This document shows, piece by piece, positions 1-8,567 of a stretch of 64,000 bases of DNA; position 1 is the stretch's first letter, and each line of letters starts with the position of its first letter. The stretch is from assembly GCF_020329435.1 (NCBI RefSeq), contig NZ_JAGKJK010000011.1, forward strand, positions 215,538 through 279,537. The letters run 5' to 3'. Both the position numbers and the translations under genes were made by a program. The notes below the pieces were generated by a model. That model had not been told where the DNA came from. It saw only the letters and a list, made by a program, of their open reading frames with translations, and made no database searches. The stretch comes from Bradyrhizobium hereditatis. GTDB lineage: Bacteria > Pseudomonadota > Alphaproteobacteria > Rhizobiales > Xanthobacteraceae.

Positions 1-483
1 TCTAATCAAGGTCAACAGACGATCACCATGACACTAGACCCCCCTAGGGTTACCTTAAGGGGGACCACCTATAGCTGCTAGCAGCTAATATACACCGGAA
101 GAGAGAGGGGAGGGGGGAGGAGCGCCGGAGGGGGCCCGGAGCATAACGGAGAACGAATTTGACACTACCGACAGCTGGTCCTGCCAAGGCTCGCGGTGTT
201 GCAAAAACGTGATTTGGGCAGCAGGGTCGGAGAGGGGCGCCGAGCCCAGCATACTCCTCAGAGGCCAGAAGGGACTCTGGATTCGTTTCCAGCTCCTTCG
301 GCCAACAGGGTAGCGGACGCCCAAACGCCTCCCAGTGGACTCCGTAGAGTCATATGGAGGTGTCTCATCGGTTTTCGCGGGGGCATTGGAAACCGCAGGC
401 ACCCGAGAGGTAGCACTTGCCTGGCATCGCACGCGAGCACTAGACTCGGTCGTAACACTTTGAACCGTCGAGGGGCTGGGACC
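1..483. other. No confident gene; upstream of repeat protein
   Basis: Reading frames are open on both strands here, but none has a recognisable family, a convincing ribosome binding site or a signal peptide. The first 60 bases contain C-rich and G-rich blocks that could pair. The stretch probably carries the promoter of the repeat protein that starts at 484. Nothing else is visible. Confidence 0.4.
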
Positions 484-810
484 ATGAACCGCATTTCACT
501 TCTCGTGCTGCTGCTTGTGAGTTGGTACACGTCATCAGCGCACGCCCAGGCATGGAGAAACTGCATTCAAGGTTCAATCGGTCCCGGTGGGTGTGACTCG
601 ATTGGTCCCGGTGGTGGCAGGTCCATCGGTCCCGGAGGCGGGCTGTCAATTGGTCCGGGTGGTGGACTATCGATCGGTCCGGGAGGCGGACAATCAATCG
701 GCCCCGACGGTGGCTTGTCCATCGCCCCGGGTGGAGGACTAGGGCCGGACCGCGATTGGAGCCGTGGATTAGACCCAAGGACAATCGGTCGCGATAACGA
801 CGACGACTAG
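484..810 (+). CDS. Secreted octapeptide-repeat protein (SIGPGGG repeats)
   Basis: This 108-residue protein has a clear signal peptide (MNRISLLVLLLVSW... to AHA-QA). The mature part is largely an imperfect eight-residue repeat of the form xSIGPGGG, with about seven units between residues 30 and 87, then a charged tail rich in Asp and Arg. The ATG at 484 is chosen because it starts the signal peptide; the frame stays open upstream to 196. Gly/Pro-rich repeats of this kind suggest an extended, unfolded exported or surface protein. I recognise no domain and assign no function. The neighbours are the serine recombinase downstream on the other strand and nothing convincing upstream. Confidence 0.7.
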   Translation: MNRISLLVLLLVSWYTSSAHAQAWRNCIQGSIGPGGCDSIGPGGGRSIGPGGGLSIGPGGGLSIGPGGGQSIGPDGGLSIAPGGGLGPDRDWSRGLDPRTIGRDNDDD

Positions 811-829
811 ATGCCACGGCCCGGATCAC

Positions 830-1256
830 GCTCCAGCATTAGCTTGACCGCTGTGAGGGCGTATGGGGGCCCCAAGCGGTACTGTTCGAAAGGCCACTCG
901 GCTCTCTGAAGTCGAGCAGAGGCCTTTGGCTTTAGCCCTCGCTTTTTGAAGCCAGGGGGTGGGGTTGCTCCTGGAAACGGTACCATACCGCCAGATGGGA
1001 CCCAAAATGCCCCCCGTTCCCCCGCTTGGCTACCCAGCGCACCGGATTGCCAAACCGAACACAGGCTTAGCTAGGGCTAAGCCGGGGAAGCTGCTCATAT
1101 TTATGCACACTGGGGGGCGGGGTGCATCTACGAGAGCGTAGGCGGCCAGGGCTAGAGGCGCCCAGGAAGCCCACACAGCTCGCTGTGCCCACTGCCCCGC
1201 GCCCCTTAGGTAATGTGCGCCACGCGCCCTGCTGCCCTTGGTGGCTGCTCCTTCTC
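830..1256. other. Intergenic stretch with no convincing gene
   Basis: No frame here has a family match or a plausible ribosome binding site. The only clear structure is the perfect hairpin at 1064-1083. The stretch separates the repeat protein from the end of the serine recombinase gene. Confidence 0.4.
1064..1083. repeat. Perfect 8-bp inverted repeat, 4-nt loop
   Basis: Bases 1064-1071 and 1076-1083 pair perfectly around the loop TAGG. There is no T-run on either side, so it is not a standard intrinsic terminator. It lies about 170 bp past the 3' end of the serine recombinase gene; a role as a recombination or regulatory site is possible but unsupported. Confidence 0.45.
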
Positions 1257-1928
1257 TCAAGCCCGTTCCAGAATGTTTGCGATTGACTGGGCGTACCATT
1301 GGCCACCGCGTGCCGTGGCTATCCCTCGTGCGTTGAGCGCCTCCGCGATTTCCCTGAGTGTTCGCGCGCCCGCCCTCTGAGCCTCTCGAATGATGGGGAG
1401 GACATTCGCAGCATACCGATCTGCTTCCGCCTTCACGGCCTCAACTGCGCCCTTGCGAGCCGCGTGGAGCCTTGGGTTGCCCAAGGTGACCCCACGAGCC
1501 TTTGCAGCCGAAAGGGCCTGCCGCGTGCGGGTCGAGATCAGCGCGCGTTCCTTCTCGGCCAGGGCGGCAAAGAGGTGCAGCACGAACGGGTCTACGTCGG
1601 GGCCAAGCTCAGCGACCACGAAGGGCACCTTGTGGGCCATGAGGCCGGAGATGAAGTGAACGTCGCGGCTGAGCCGGTCGAGCTTCGCCACACCCACATG
1701 GCACTTGAGCTTTCGGGCTGCAGCCAGGGCGGCCTTGAGCTGTGGCCTGCGGTCCAGCGCGTCCGAGCCCTTGCCCGTCTCGACCTCAACGAACTCCCGG
1801 GCCACCTCGTATCCCTCGGTGGCCGCGAAGTGGGCGAGGGCGTTTCGCTGCGCCTCAATGCCCAAGCCTGACCGGCCCTGAGCCGAGGTGGATACGCGGA
1901 CGTAGGTGATTAGGGGAGCCGTAGACAT
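1257..1928 (-). CDS. Serine recombinase (resolvase/invertase family)
   Basis: A 223-residue protein with the N-terminal catalytic domain of the resolvase/invertase family. The nucleophile motif is YVRVSTSAQ, with catalytic Ser at about residue 13, followed by the conserved KLDRLSRD motif and the long helix rich in E, R and K. The C-terminal part (TLREIAEALNARGIATARG) looks like the helix-turn-helix DNA-binding segment. The ATG at 1928 is preferred over the upstream GTG at 2006 because GAGGA lies just before it. The enzyme cuts and rejoins DNA at specific sites through a phosphoserine link. It sits next to the first copy of a three-copy dyad repeat and the adjacent operon, so it may move or invert that DNA, but no partner transposase is seen. 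Confidence 0.85.
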   Translation of the reverse strand: MSTAPLITYVRVSTSAQGRSGLGIEAQRNALAHFAATEGYEVAREFVEVETGKGSDALDRRPQLKAALAAARKLKCHVGVAKLDRLSRDVHFISGLMAHKVPFVVAELGPDVDPFVLHLFAALAEKERALISTRTRQALSAAKARGVTLGNPRLHAARKGAVEAVKAEADRYAANVLPIIREAQRAGARTLREIAEALNARGIATARGGQWYAQSIANILERA

Positions 1929-1987
1929 GCAAAGGTCCTCGCGACCATTTGTATAAAACATATACGACCATTTAGTTTTTATACAAC

Positions 1988-2024
1988 ATGCGATTTGGAA
2001 TCCCACTGATTCCGTTTTGCATGG
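1988..2024 (+). repeat. Dyad-containing repeat, copy 1
   Basis: The copy reads ATGCG, a T-rich stretch, GGAATC, five bases, GATTCC, then GTTTTGCATGG. The inner GGAATC/GATTCC arms are perfect. Copies 2 and 3 at 8568 and 8691 have the same orientation and share flanking bases beyond the dyad. This copy lies upstream of the recombinase gene and about 100 bp past the end of the last gene of the neighbouring operon. Confidence 0.7.
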
Positions 2025-2124
2025 CTGATCGGGGTCTCCGGCGCTTTTGGATGAGCTTGGTTGCGGTAGGCCTCCCGAGTAGTCAACTACTGAACGTTGA
2101 GCAACGGATTCGGCAAATGAAGAG

Positions 2125-2565
2125 CTACCCCGTTGTCAGGCCCATCTTCCCCGCAACTATCTTTGCAAACTCAATCTGCTCGGGAGTTGGCTCGCACGAG
2201 CTCGGGTCGCCTGACACGATCCGCGCGACTATCGTCGCCCGAATGGCATCAATCGGGCCGTAGCTTGCGAATGCCGTCTTCTGTTCTATCGTTAGATCAA
2301 AATCTGGGCAGAGCCCCTCACGTCGCATCACGATGCGTGCCGCCTCGTTCAATGCCACAGCAGATTTCTGCTCTTCGTTCAGATCAGTATAAGGATTTAG
2401 CACCACGCAATTGTCCTCTGCAGCTAGACCAGCCACGTCTGGACGGCCACGAAAGAAGTCGAGTTCGCCCGGCCAAGGCTCTCGCAACGACACGTCGCCT
2501 GCTACAATTCGGACTATTGTGGGAGGGGCTGTTCGCGCCACGCTCTGAGTTCTTTCTTCAACCAC
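2125..2565 (-). CDS. Conserved-looking protein with internal duplication
   Basis: A 146-residue soluble protein of unknown function with no signal peptide. Residues about 16-46 and 109-141 look like diverged copies of one unit: TIVRIVAGD followed by a Pro-rich turn, and TIVARIVSGD followed by EPTPEQIEFAKIV. A central NPYTDLNEEQKSAVALNEAA segment joins them. The start is GTG at 2565 and overlaps the end of the upstream membrane-protein gene by 52 bases, so the two are probably translated from one message. It is the last gene of the Cys-repeat peptide operon. I recognise no family. Confidence 0.6.
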   Translation of the reverse strand: MVEERTQSVARTAPPTIVRIVAGDVSLREPWPGELDFFRGRPDVAGLAAEDNCVVLNPYTDLNEEQKSAVALNEAARIVMRREGLCPDFDLTIEQKTAFASYGPIDAIRATIVARIVSGDPSSCEPTPEQIEFAKIVAGKMGLTTG

Positions 2566-4493
2566 TCGATATTCGCAACGGGGGCGTTTTGCGCAAGGAA
2601 TGCTCGATCGAGAATAACAAATATTCGCTGGTTCTTATTGGCGGTAGCGATAGCTGCAGCCCCGGTGGGCGTACCCATTAATACTTTAGCTGAGCCTTGC
2701 ACACGGCACACTTGTGCGTCCATGAGCAAGGGCCCCTCGGACGAAGTGAGTGCGCCCAGTCTGCGACAGCCATCTAATTTCGCTTCTCCGATGTCAGCTT
2801 CACTGTCAACGAGGCCAAATAGCAATACGTCACCAGTTGGAAGATTCACACGTCCGGACATGGGCGAATCTAACCTAAGCACCCGACCAGTCTCAAAGAG
2901 TTCAGGATAGTCGGCGAAAGTAACATTGAAATTGCTTTGATCGAAACCGGCCTGCCCGATGTATGTGTCCTGCCAATGGATTGGCCGTGTTGCCAAGGTA
3001 TACACCGCCGCCACGACAGCCAGGCTGGCTGGCATGAGCGCGAAGCCGGCAGCAAGTCTTTGTGCCGCCAAAAGATGCGATACCCCACAAGCCGCTATGG
3101 CTAGCAAGCTCAGCAGGATGTCTCGAAGGAAAGCGGGCCACAGTGTCGCCATCTCCAAAACTCTGAGAAGGGCCCGAGGATCAGAATAGATTTGGTTGTT
3201 GAGCACGAAGCTATTGTCACCAACCACCACCCAGCGAGCATCGCCGGTGTCAGATGCTACCGCCAACGGCAATCGGCCCGTTCTGTCACCGCGCTGCCAA
3301 ACGTAGTCTCCGACCCAAAGCCACTCATCAATGTCACGCTCGGCCCACCAACCGTCTCCTGAGATCAGAACTTTGTCCCAAAGCGACCCCGCGGCGACAC
3401 TAGCCCCGCGGTTCAAAATCGAGGCCTGCGGCCAATCAAAAAAATCGAGGACGCGGAGGGGGCCTGAGTCATCTGTGTTGCCGGGCGGTACCGTCAGATC
3501 ATTCCGTAACAAGGACTTGCCAGTTATTTCGCGAATGCGCTCCGAGCTTCCACCGAGGTTGTTGTGTTCGCCGAAAAGGATCACAGTCCACTTGCGTGTC
3601 CGCGCCAGTTGGCCAAGTAACTCGTTGGCTTCCCGCCCAATCTCTGTGCGAGACGGAACTGTTAACCAGGGCAACAGCACCGTGGCGTGAGGAGGTATTT
3701 TCTCGGGTGTGGTCACTTGCTTTGCCGCGATACCAGCAAAATTTAGGGCCCTTTCATAGTTCCTAAAGAAACTCGCTTCGCTGGTCTCGTCGGCTGTGGG
3801 AGTGAAAACAAAGACCTCATTTCCGCTACGCGGAGGCGTCCACAACCAGGAGACAACTATCAGCGCAACGGCAATGCCGATCGGAAGAGCGCCCCCGAGC
3901 GAATGCCGCTTTTTGGTTGCCGCCCATGCGCCCAGGCCGCACGCTGGCAACGCGGAAAGAGCCATCTGAAGCTGGGGCGATCCACCCAGGCGGTGTGCGG
4001 CGAAGCCAATCACAAGGACGAATGTTCCGCCGATCATAGCCTGGATCGCAATTCGCGGCTTCAACGCTGCTATGCACAGGATAGCGAGTAAGGCCGGCGC
4101 CGTGCTTTCGAGCCCCACGAAAAACAAAGCTTGCGCACTAAGCTGTTGAAGTGTTCCGACGAACGACGTCTCCAACAACAGAATGGCTGCACCAACAGTC
4201 GGGGCCGCAGAAAAAGCAAGCACAGCTGCAGCAAGAGTGGACGTAGCGAGCGGCGAGGGAATCAACCCTGAGAGCACTGCGGCGACTGTGAGAAAAGAAA
4301 CTGCGGCGACTGTGAGAAAAGAAATTGCGTTACCCGCCATCTTCGACTGCACCGCGACAATCAGGGCGATGCCGGCGAAAGTCGGACAAAGAAGATGCCA
4401 GGGCGACATTAGTGGAAATGCAAAACTGCTGATTCCAGCCGCTGCCGATATGGCGGCGCATTGCCCCGAAGGCCTAATTAGCAAAAACGACAT
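2514..4493 (-). CDS. Large membrane protein with GATase-like ectodomain (second of pair)
   Basis: A 659-residue protein. Residues 1-220 are a bundle of hydrophobic segments. A soluble domain follows (about 225-430), containing hhhPWLTVPSRTE, WTVILFGEHNN and a WVVVGDNSFVLNNQI strand. That layout resembles the class I glutamine-amidotransferase-like ectodomains of DUF4350 or GldG-type proteins, but no catalytic Cys triad is evident. A hydrophobic segment near 440-495 and a C-terminal soluble domain complete it. The start overlaps the end of the upstream 875-residue gene by 20 bases, a sign of translational coupling. A 24-bp tandem duplication (4277-4324) doubles SFLTVAAV inside a membrane segment. 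The function is unknown; pairing with the upstream protein in a membrane complex is inferred. Confidence 0.65.
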   Translation of the reverse strand: MSFLLIRPSGQCAAISAAAGISSFAFPLMSPWHLLCPTFAGIALIVAVQSKMAGNAISFLTVAAVSFLTVAAVLSGLIPSPLATSTLAAAVLAFSAAPTVGAAILLLETSFVGTLQQLSAQALFFVGLESTAPALLAILCIAALKPRIAIQAMIGGTFVLVIGFAAHRLGGSPQLQMALSALPACGLGAWAATKKRHSLGGALPIGIAVALIVVSWLWTPPRSGNEVFVFTPTADETSEASFFRNYERALNFAGIAAKQVTTPEKIPPHATVLLPWLTVPSRTEIGREANELLGQLARTRKWTVILFGEHNNLGGSSERIREITGKSLLRNDLTVPPGNTDDSGPLRVLDFFDWPQASILNRGASVAAGSLWDKVLISGDGWWAERDIDEWLWVGDYVWQRGDRTGRLPLAVASDTGDARWVVVGDNSFVLNNQIYSDPRALLRVLEMATLWPAFLRDILLSLLAIAACGVSHLLAAQRLAAGFALMPASLAVVAAVYTLATRPIHWQDTYIGQAGFDQSNFNVTFADYPELFETGRVLRLDSPMSGRVNLPTGDVLLFGLVDSEADIGEAKLDGCRRLGALTSSEGPLLMDAQVCRVQGSAKVLMGTPTGAAAIATANKNQRIFVILDRAFLAQNAPVANIEWLKKELRAWREQPLPQ

Positions 4494-7101
4494 TCACTGT
4501 CTGACCAAGACCAGAAAAACGCCTTTCGTGGAGCAATTCCACAGCGATCATATCTTCGTCATCTGACGACGCCCAGGACACCATCCATTCCATCATATCC
4601 GGTCCTATCAATCGGCTTTCACACTGCGTTATCTTAGCCTTTCTGGGACACGCCGCTTTCACAAACGAAAGTGAGCGGTTGCGCAGCTCCTTCAGGTACC
4701 CCACCGGATCTTCATTGAGTGTTGGAAAATGGAGGAGGGACTGGTGGGGAGTTGAAGGGCTCCTCGTCTCGTCTTGGAATGTGCCCTTAACTGCAGTCTT
4801 TCCGTCAACCAGCATGATGTACTCAGGAAGGTGCGGATGCTGTTCGTTGCTCTGCTGCTGAAAAATATCTCGCGGCATAGGATCGTCGACGTCTTTTCCC
4901 AACAATGCCGCAGCTAGTTGTTGTTCGCGGAGCTTGCCGAGGGCAGAGGGAGATGTGCCTTCCCAAATGTCTCCGACCGAATCATCGGAAAATTGATCAC
5001 TCGAAAACCCCACATTGAACAGCCCGCTTGTGCGCGGAAACCTCGTTGGCCGAACCGTATAGGATTGCATGAGTGCGTCGCTCGCGCGTTCTTTCAAACG
5101 ACTCGTTTGCTTTGCCACCGTTATGGTGCGTATGTCGCGCAGAAGCATCGCCCCCCGTCTATTCAGGATTCCGCCCGGTCGCGAATCCTCGCCCACGGAA
5201 AGGCCAATCGACCGTTGCGTAACGAGCCCGAGGCCTTCTATCCAGGCGCGTATCTCCGGGCTCGCCGCCTGTTCCGGACTAAACAGAACCGTCAGGTCTC
5301 CGCCCCTCTCCAAGTGTGAAATAACATGTTGCGCGCTTGGCAGTTGACGCACATCGGGCTGAACAAGCAACCACCGACTACTCGCAGAAAGCTCAGTGAT
5401 TTCTAATCCAGGTCTAGAGGACGACGGATTCAGGTCGTATTTCGCCATCGCCGAGATGATGCGCGCAAAGCTTCTTTCACCAGGCGCGATCAGCTGTTTG
5501 AGAAACTCAGTACGAACGCTGCCGCCGATAACAACCTTCAAACCGTAATCACGGCCCTCGACAGGGGGATCGAACGAGCTGAATCCAACTCGTGAGGCAG
5601 ACCCAATCACCAGCCCTAGCGTCAACCCCCCAGCCACCAATGCGAGCGGATGACGCCACACCGCCACAACGCAAGCAAAAGCAGCGAGCGCGAGAACACT
5701 CCATCCCCAAACCTTGAGAGAAGCTTGATGGGTGAGCGCGTTGACAATGGAATTAAAAAGGGCCTTGTACTGACCCGCAAAAAACGAAAAATTCGACCAG
5801 GGCGTGCTGTCGAGGACAGCGACAACGGCGCCGCTACCAACGGTTAGACCTGCAACAGAAGTATGATTCCCAAAGCGGAGAGAAACGCGAGGCATAAACT
5901 TTCCGAATCGATTAGCACGTGAATAATCGCCGGGTTCGGAGAATGATAGGCCGTAGCTTGCAAGTTCTACTGAGTGCATAGGCAACAAGCTTACGCTTGC
6001 CCCGGTCTGCCAAGCCCACGGTTCGCCCGTTGCATTGATTTTACCAAACGCGAAATCTACCCAACTCGTAGTCGGCACATTCGGCAGTCCTCGTGCATCG
6101 AAAACGGCATTGGTGCCAATCATCACGCCGAATCGTCTCAGGAACGCGTTTAGGTTCTGCGTGCTGTCAAAAAGGTCGGTGTGATCGGCAACTACAATCA
6201 GCCTGCCGCCTCCTCTTATCCACGCCTCTAGCCGATTTGAAAATTCTAACGAAAGCGCTTCGGACGGCATTTTCAGTACAAACGCTGCGTCCGTTTGCGG
6301 GAGGGGCATGTCTTCGGTCTCGAACGCTGATGCTGTTCCGACGAGTCTCGCGGCATGATGGAGTAAGAGACTGTAGGTGTAATTCGCGGCTCGGCCGAAA
6401 TCGGACGGTCCAAATGAGGCTAGGACCGTTTCCCAGCGTCCGTGGGACTCATCGAAGACAATTGAGCTGATTGGTCGCGTCGGAAGGAGCAGGGCAATTA
6501 TCAGGCCAAGAAGGCAGCCTGGGCCTAGCCAAACGACAAGTCGGCGTGAAGAATCGTCCACGCTCAATCTCAAGAACGGAATCACGCCCGCAATCGGCAG
6601 CAGCACCAAAACCGCACGGAAAGTGGGCGAAGTAAACGTTTCATATGTGATCCATCGAGCGCCCCCCAAGTTCACGCAAAGAAGCACCGCTAGACTGCTG
6701 ATGATGAATGCAGCTGTAGCTCGAAGCCCAATGTCGCGACCTAATATGACTGCAGCGGTTAGGGCAGGCAGGCTCAAGAATACTAGTGAACCGACATGCA
6801 CAGATACTTCGGACAGGTCGGACAGGGACTGAAAGTGGAATGCAAGGAGCTTGATGGCGGTCAGCGCAAGGATTGCTGTAGCTCCCGCGCCATTTAGGCG
6901 AGCCAACCAAAGAGCCAGCGGAAGCGCCACAGTGAAGCTGGACTCGCCAAGGAAGAGTACGATTGCGGCGACAACGCTGAGGCAGACGCGTGTTGCAATT
7001 GACTCGAATCTCGGAGCAAGCGGCAGAGCCACTGCGGCGAGAAGTTTAGCAGCCTCGTTCCCCTCGATGATCGCTAAAGTACCTAAGGTCGTTGTGACCA
7101 A
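4474..7101 (-). CDS. Large membrane protein with GATase-like ectodomain (first of pair)
   Basis: An 875-residue protein. Residues 35-210 form several membrane segments. Residues 215-455 are a soluble domain that starts VFDESHGRWE and contains LEAWIRGGGRLIVVADHTD, typical of the glutamine-amidotransferase-like fold of DUF4350 proteins, in which an ESHG-like start precedes a GG-R-L-hhhh-D strand. A second membrane block (464-505) and a long second soluble domain (510-875) follow. This order mirrors the 659-residue neighbour, suggesting distant paralogy. The start is TTG at 7101, with no ATG in frame nearby. It lies 72 bases after the Cys-repeat peptide gene. No ABC ATPase, MoxR or DUF58 gene accompanies it, unlike many DUF4350-type loci. 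The function is unknown. Confidence 0.65.
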   Translation of the reverse strand: MVTTTLGTLAIIEGNEAAKLLAAVALPLAPRFESIATRVCLSVVAAIVLFLGESSFTVALPLALWLARLNGAGATAILALTAIKLLAFHFQSLSDLSEVSVHVGSLVFLSLPALTAAVILGRDIGLRATAAFIISSLAVLLCVNLGGARWITYETFTSPTFRAVLVLLPIAGVIPFLRLSVDDSSRRLVVWLGPGCLLGLIIALLLPTRPISSIVFDESHGRWETVLASFGPSDFGRAANYTYSLLLHHAARLVGTASAFETEDMPLPQTDAAFVLKMPSEALSLEFSNRLEAWIRGGGRLIVVADHTDLFDSTQNLNAFLRRFGVMIGTNAVFDARGLPNVPTTSWVDFAFGKINATGEPWAWQTGASVSLLPMHSVELASYGLSFSEPGDYSRANRFGKFMPRVSLRFGNHTSVAGLTVGSGAVVAVLDSTPWSNFSFFAGQYKALFNSIVNALTHQASLKVWGWSVLALAAFACVVAVWRHPLALVAGGLTLGLVIGSASRVGFSSFDPPVEGRDYGLKVVIGGSVRTEFLKQLIAPGERSFARIISAMAKYDLNPSSSRPGLEITELSASSRWLLVQPDVRQLPSAQHVISHLERGGDLTVLFSPEQAASPEIRAWIEGLGLVTQRSIGLSVGEDSRPGGILNRRGAMLLRDIRTITVAKQTSRLKERASDALMQSYTVRPTRFPRTSGLFNVGFSSDQFSDDSVGDIWEGTSPSALGKLREQQLAAALLGKDVDDPMPRDIFQQQSNEQHPHLPEYIMLVDGKTAVKGTFQDETRSPSTPHQSLLHFPTLNEDPVGYLKELRNRSLSFVKAACPRKAKITQCESRLIGPDMMEWMVSWASSDDEDMIAVELLHERRFSGLGQTVNVVFAN

Positions 7102-7173
7102 TGCCCATACGAAAACGGCCCAATCTTTCGATCGGGCCGCAGTCCGATGGATGGTACTGATCGTAGACAGTTG

Positions 7174-7509
7174 TTAACGGCAGCCGACCGAGCACCCGAC
7201 CGAACAGCCGGAAGAGCAGCCACTCGAACAACCGGTAGAGCAGCCCACCGAGCAGCCGGTGCTTCGGGACTGTGCAACCTGCATAGCGCTCCCTTGGTCG
7301 CCAACGTTCGAATCCTTCGATACTTGCTCGACCAGTCCCTTACCAAGTGTGTCAACCGAAGCGATCACAAATTTCGCATCGGGAGCGCCTAGGCCTGCAA
7401 TCTCTGCGGCCTGCGCTGCAGACGACTTGTCACAAAGTTCAGTTGCCGCAGAAGGTGAGCTAAAGAGAACTACGGCCAAAACGAAGGCCAATGCCCGCAA
7501 AAGTATCAT
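7174..7509 (-). CDS. Secreted peptide with seven-cysteine GCSx tail
   Basis: A 111-residue protein. Residues 1-23 are a signal peptide ending SPSAATE. Residues 25-84 are a mostly polar spacer. The tail (residues 85-111) is six GCSx tetrapeptides followed by GCR, placing Cys at 86, 90, 94, 98, 102, 106 and 110; only one other Cys (26) is present. The ATG at 7509 has AGGGG eight bases upstream. The tail is encoded by a degenerate 12-bp tandem repeat. It sits between a TlpA-like thioredoxin and the two large membrane proteins on the same strand. It could be a metal-binding peptide, a disulfide-linked surface or adhesion peptide, or a peptide precursor; no radical SAM, YcaO or lanthipeptide enzyme is nearby. 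Confidence 0.75.
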   Translation of the reverse strand: MILLRALAFVLAVVLFSSPSAATELCDKSSAAQAAEIAGLGAPDAKFVIASVDTLGKGLVEQVSKDSNVGDQGSAMQVAQSRSTGCSVGCSTGCSSGCSSGCSVGCSVGCR

Positions 7510-7576
7510 GGTGATGCCCCTAATTGCTGAAGTCGCTAACTTATACAGTTTCTAGTTGGGCTTGCAACCATGGTGG

Positions 7577-8179
7577 CTATTTTTTGGCCAGAGCAAGCAG
7601 AAAAGCCACCACACTTTCGGCGTCCCACTCTGTGACGCCCTCCAGCCGGGCGACGACAGCCCCATCACCTCGCAGGATAAATGTTGTGGGCATGCCGCGC
7701 CCCCCAAAATCCCGGAATAGCTTACCCGAAGGGTCGTAGTAGACCTGTAAGCCCTTCACATCGACTCGATCCAAGAACGGCTTGGCTGCTGCGGCGCCCC
7801 CCTTATCTTGACTAACCGCAATGACTTTGACCGCGTCGGGTAGTCGCGCCGCAAGTCGCGCAAGAGAGGGCATTTCCTTGATGCAGGGCGCGCACCACGT
7901 GGCCCACAGATTCACTACAGTCACCGTTCCTCGGAATGATCCGAGCGTAATTCTCTGGCCGTTCTGATCGGTAAATTGCGTGTCTGGCGCTGGCGGATTG
8001 CCGGCAGCGGTAGCGAAGCCGCTTGGCATTGGAACATCCGAAGCCAAACCGGACGTTGATAGGCCGAGCACTGCATAGATACCGAGGGCCAGTGCAACAC
8101 GACCGCATCCCGAGGGAAGCAAAGCCTTGCGCTTGAGTAAGGGGCTAATCAACTGAACCAGCAACCCGCGACTTTTCAA
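7577..8179 (-). CDS. TlpA-like periplasmic thiol-disulfide oxidoreductase
   Basis: A 200-residue TlpA/ResA-type thioredoxin-fold protein. A hydrophobic N-terminal segment (about 27-47) should anchor or export it. The redox motif is NLWATWCAPC, with Cys 96 and 99, followed by EMPSL; the cis-Pro loop is GMPTTFIL. The family reduces or exchanges disulfides on exported proteins. It is 67 bases upstream of the Cys-repeat peptide gene, which makes that peptide a natural substrate; this is inferred from context. The start drawn is TTG at 8179, overlapping the upstream gene by 35 bases; another TTG about 20 codons in, just before the hydrophobic segment, is an alternative. Confidence 0.85.
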   Translation of the reverse strand: MKSRGLLVQLISPLLKRKALLPSGCGRVALALGIYAVLGLSTSGLASDVPMPSGFATAAGNPPAPDTQFTDQNGQRITLGSFRGTVTVVNLWATWCAPCIKEMPSLARLAARLPDAVKVIAVSQDKGGAAAAKPFLDRVDVKGLQVYYDPSGKLFRDFGGRGMPTTFILRGDGAVVARLEGVTEWDAESVVAFLLALAKK

Positions 8180-8492
8180 ATTCGTCCTCGGTGATACGTA
8201 ACAGGCCGATACATACTAATCGCTCGTGATGAGTCCTCAGAAAGAGCGAAGTGAGCCTTTTTAGCGGTGTCGATCGAGCGGGTAAATCGAAATTCGTTCG
8301 CCAAACAAGCGCTGCCCATTGAAGGAGAACATATTCCTCCAACTCCTGATCAGTAGTCGCATCAATGGCCAAGCAAGCTTCCGATAGCGTTTCCGATGTT
8401 CTGCTCACCGCCCATCGACCAGCCGTTGCGGGATAGTCGCAGCGTGTGATAGCAATGGCCCAAGCAGCAAGCTGATTTCCTGCAAGGACCAT
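8145..8492 (-). CDS. Hypothetical protein, first gene of Cys-peptide operon
   Basis: About 115 residues from the ATG at 8492, which has GGGCAGGGA just before it. A longer reading from 8627 is open, but its first residues translate the dyad repeat copy at 8568-8604, so I prefer the inner start. The protein has no signal peptide and no family I recognise; it contains a helical segment DQELEEYVLLQWAALVW. It overlaps the TlpA-like gene by 35 bases, so it belongs to the same transcription unit. Confidence 0.5.
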   Translation of the reverse strand: MVLAGNQLAAWAIAITRCDYPATAGRWAVSRTSETLSEACLAIDATTDQELEEYVLLQWAALVWRTNFDLPARSTPLKRLTSLFLRTHHERLVCIGLLRITEDEFEKSRVAGSVD

Positions 8493-8567
8493 TCCCTGCC
8501 CTAGGGAGGGCCAGGGTGTGTCTCGTACTAAAATTTTGAGAAATAGATACAGATGGGCGCGAGGGCA

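Noticed and set aside
85..432. Long minus-strand frame before the repeat protein
   Set aside because: No ribosome site, no recognisable fold, Pro/Ser/Arg-rich sequence typical of a shadow frame.
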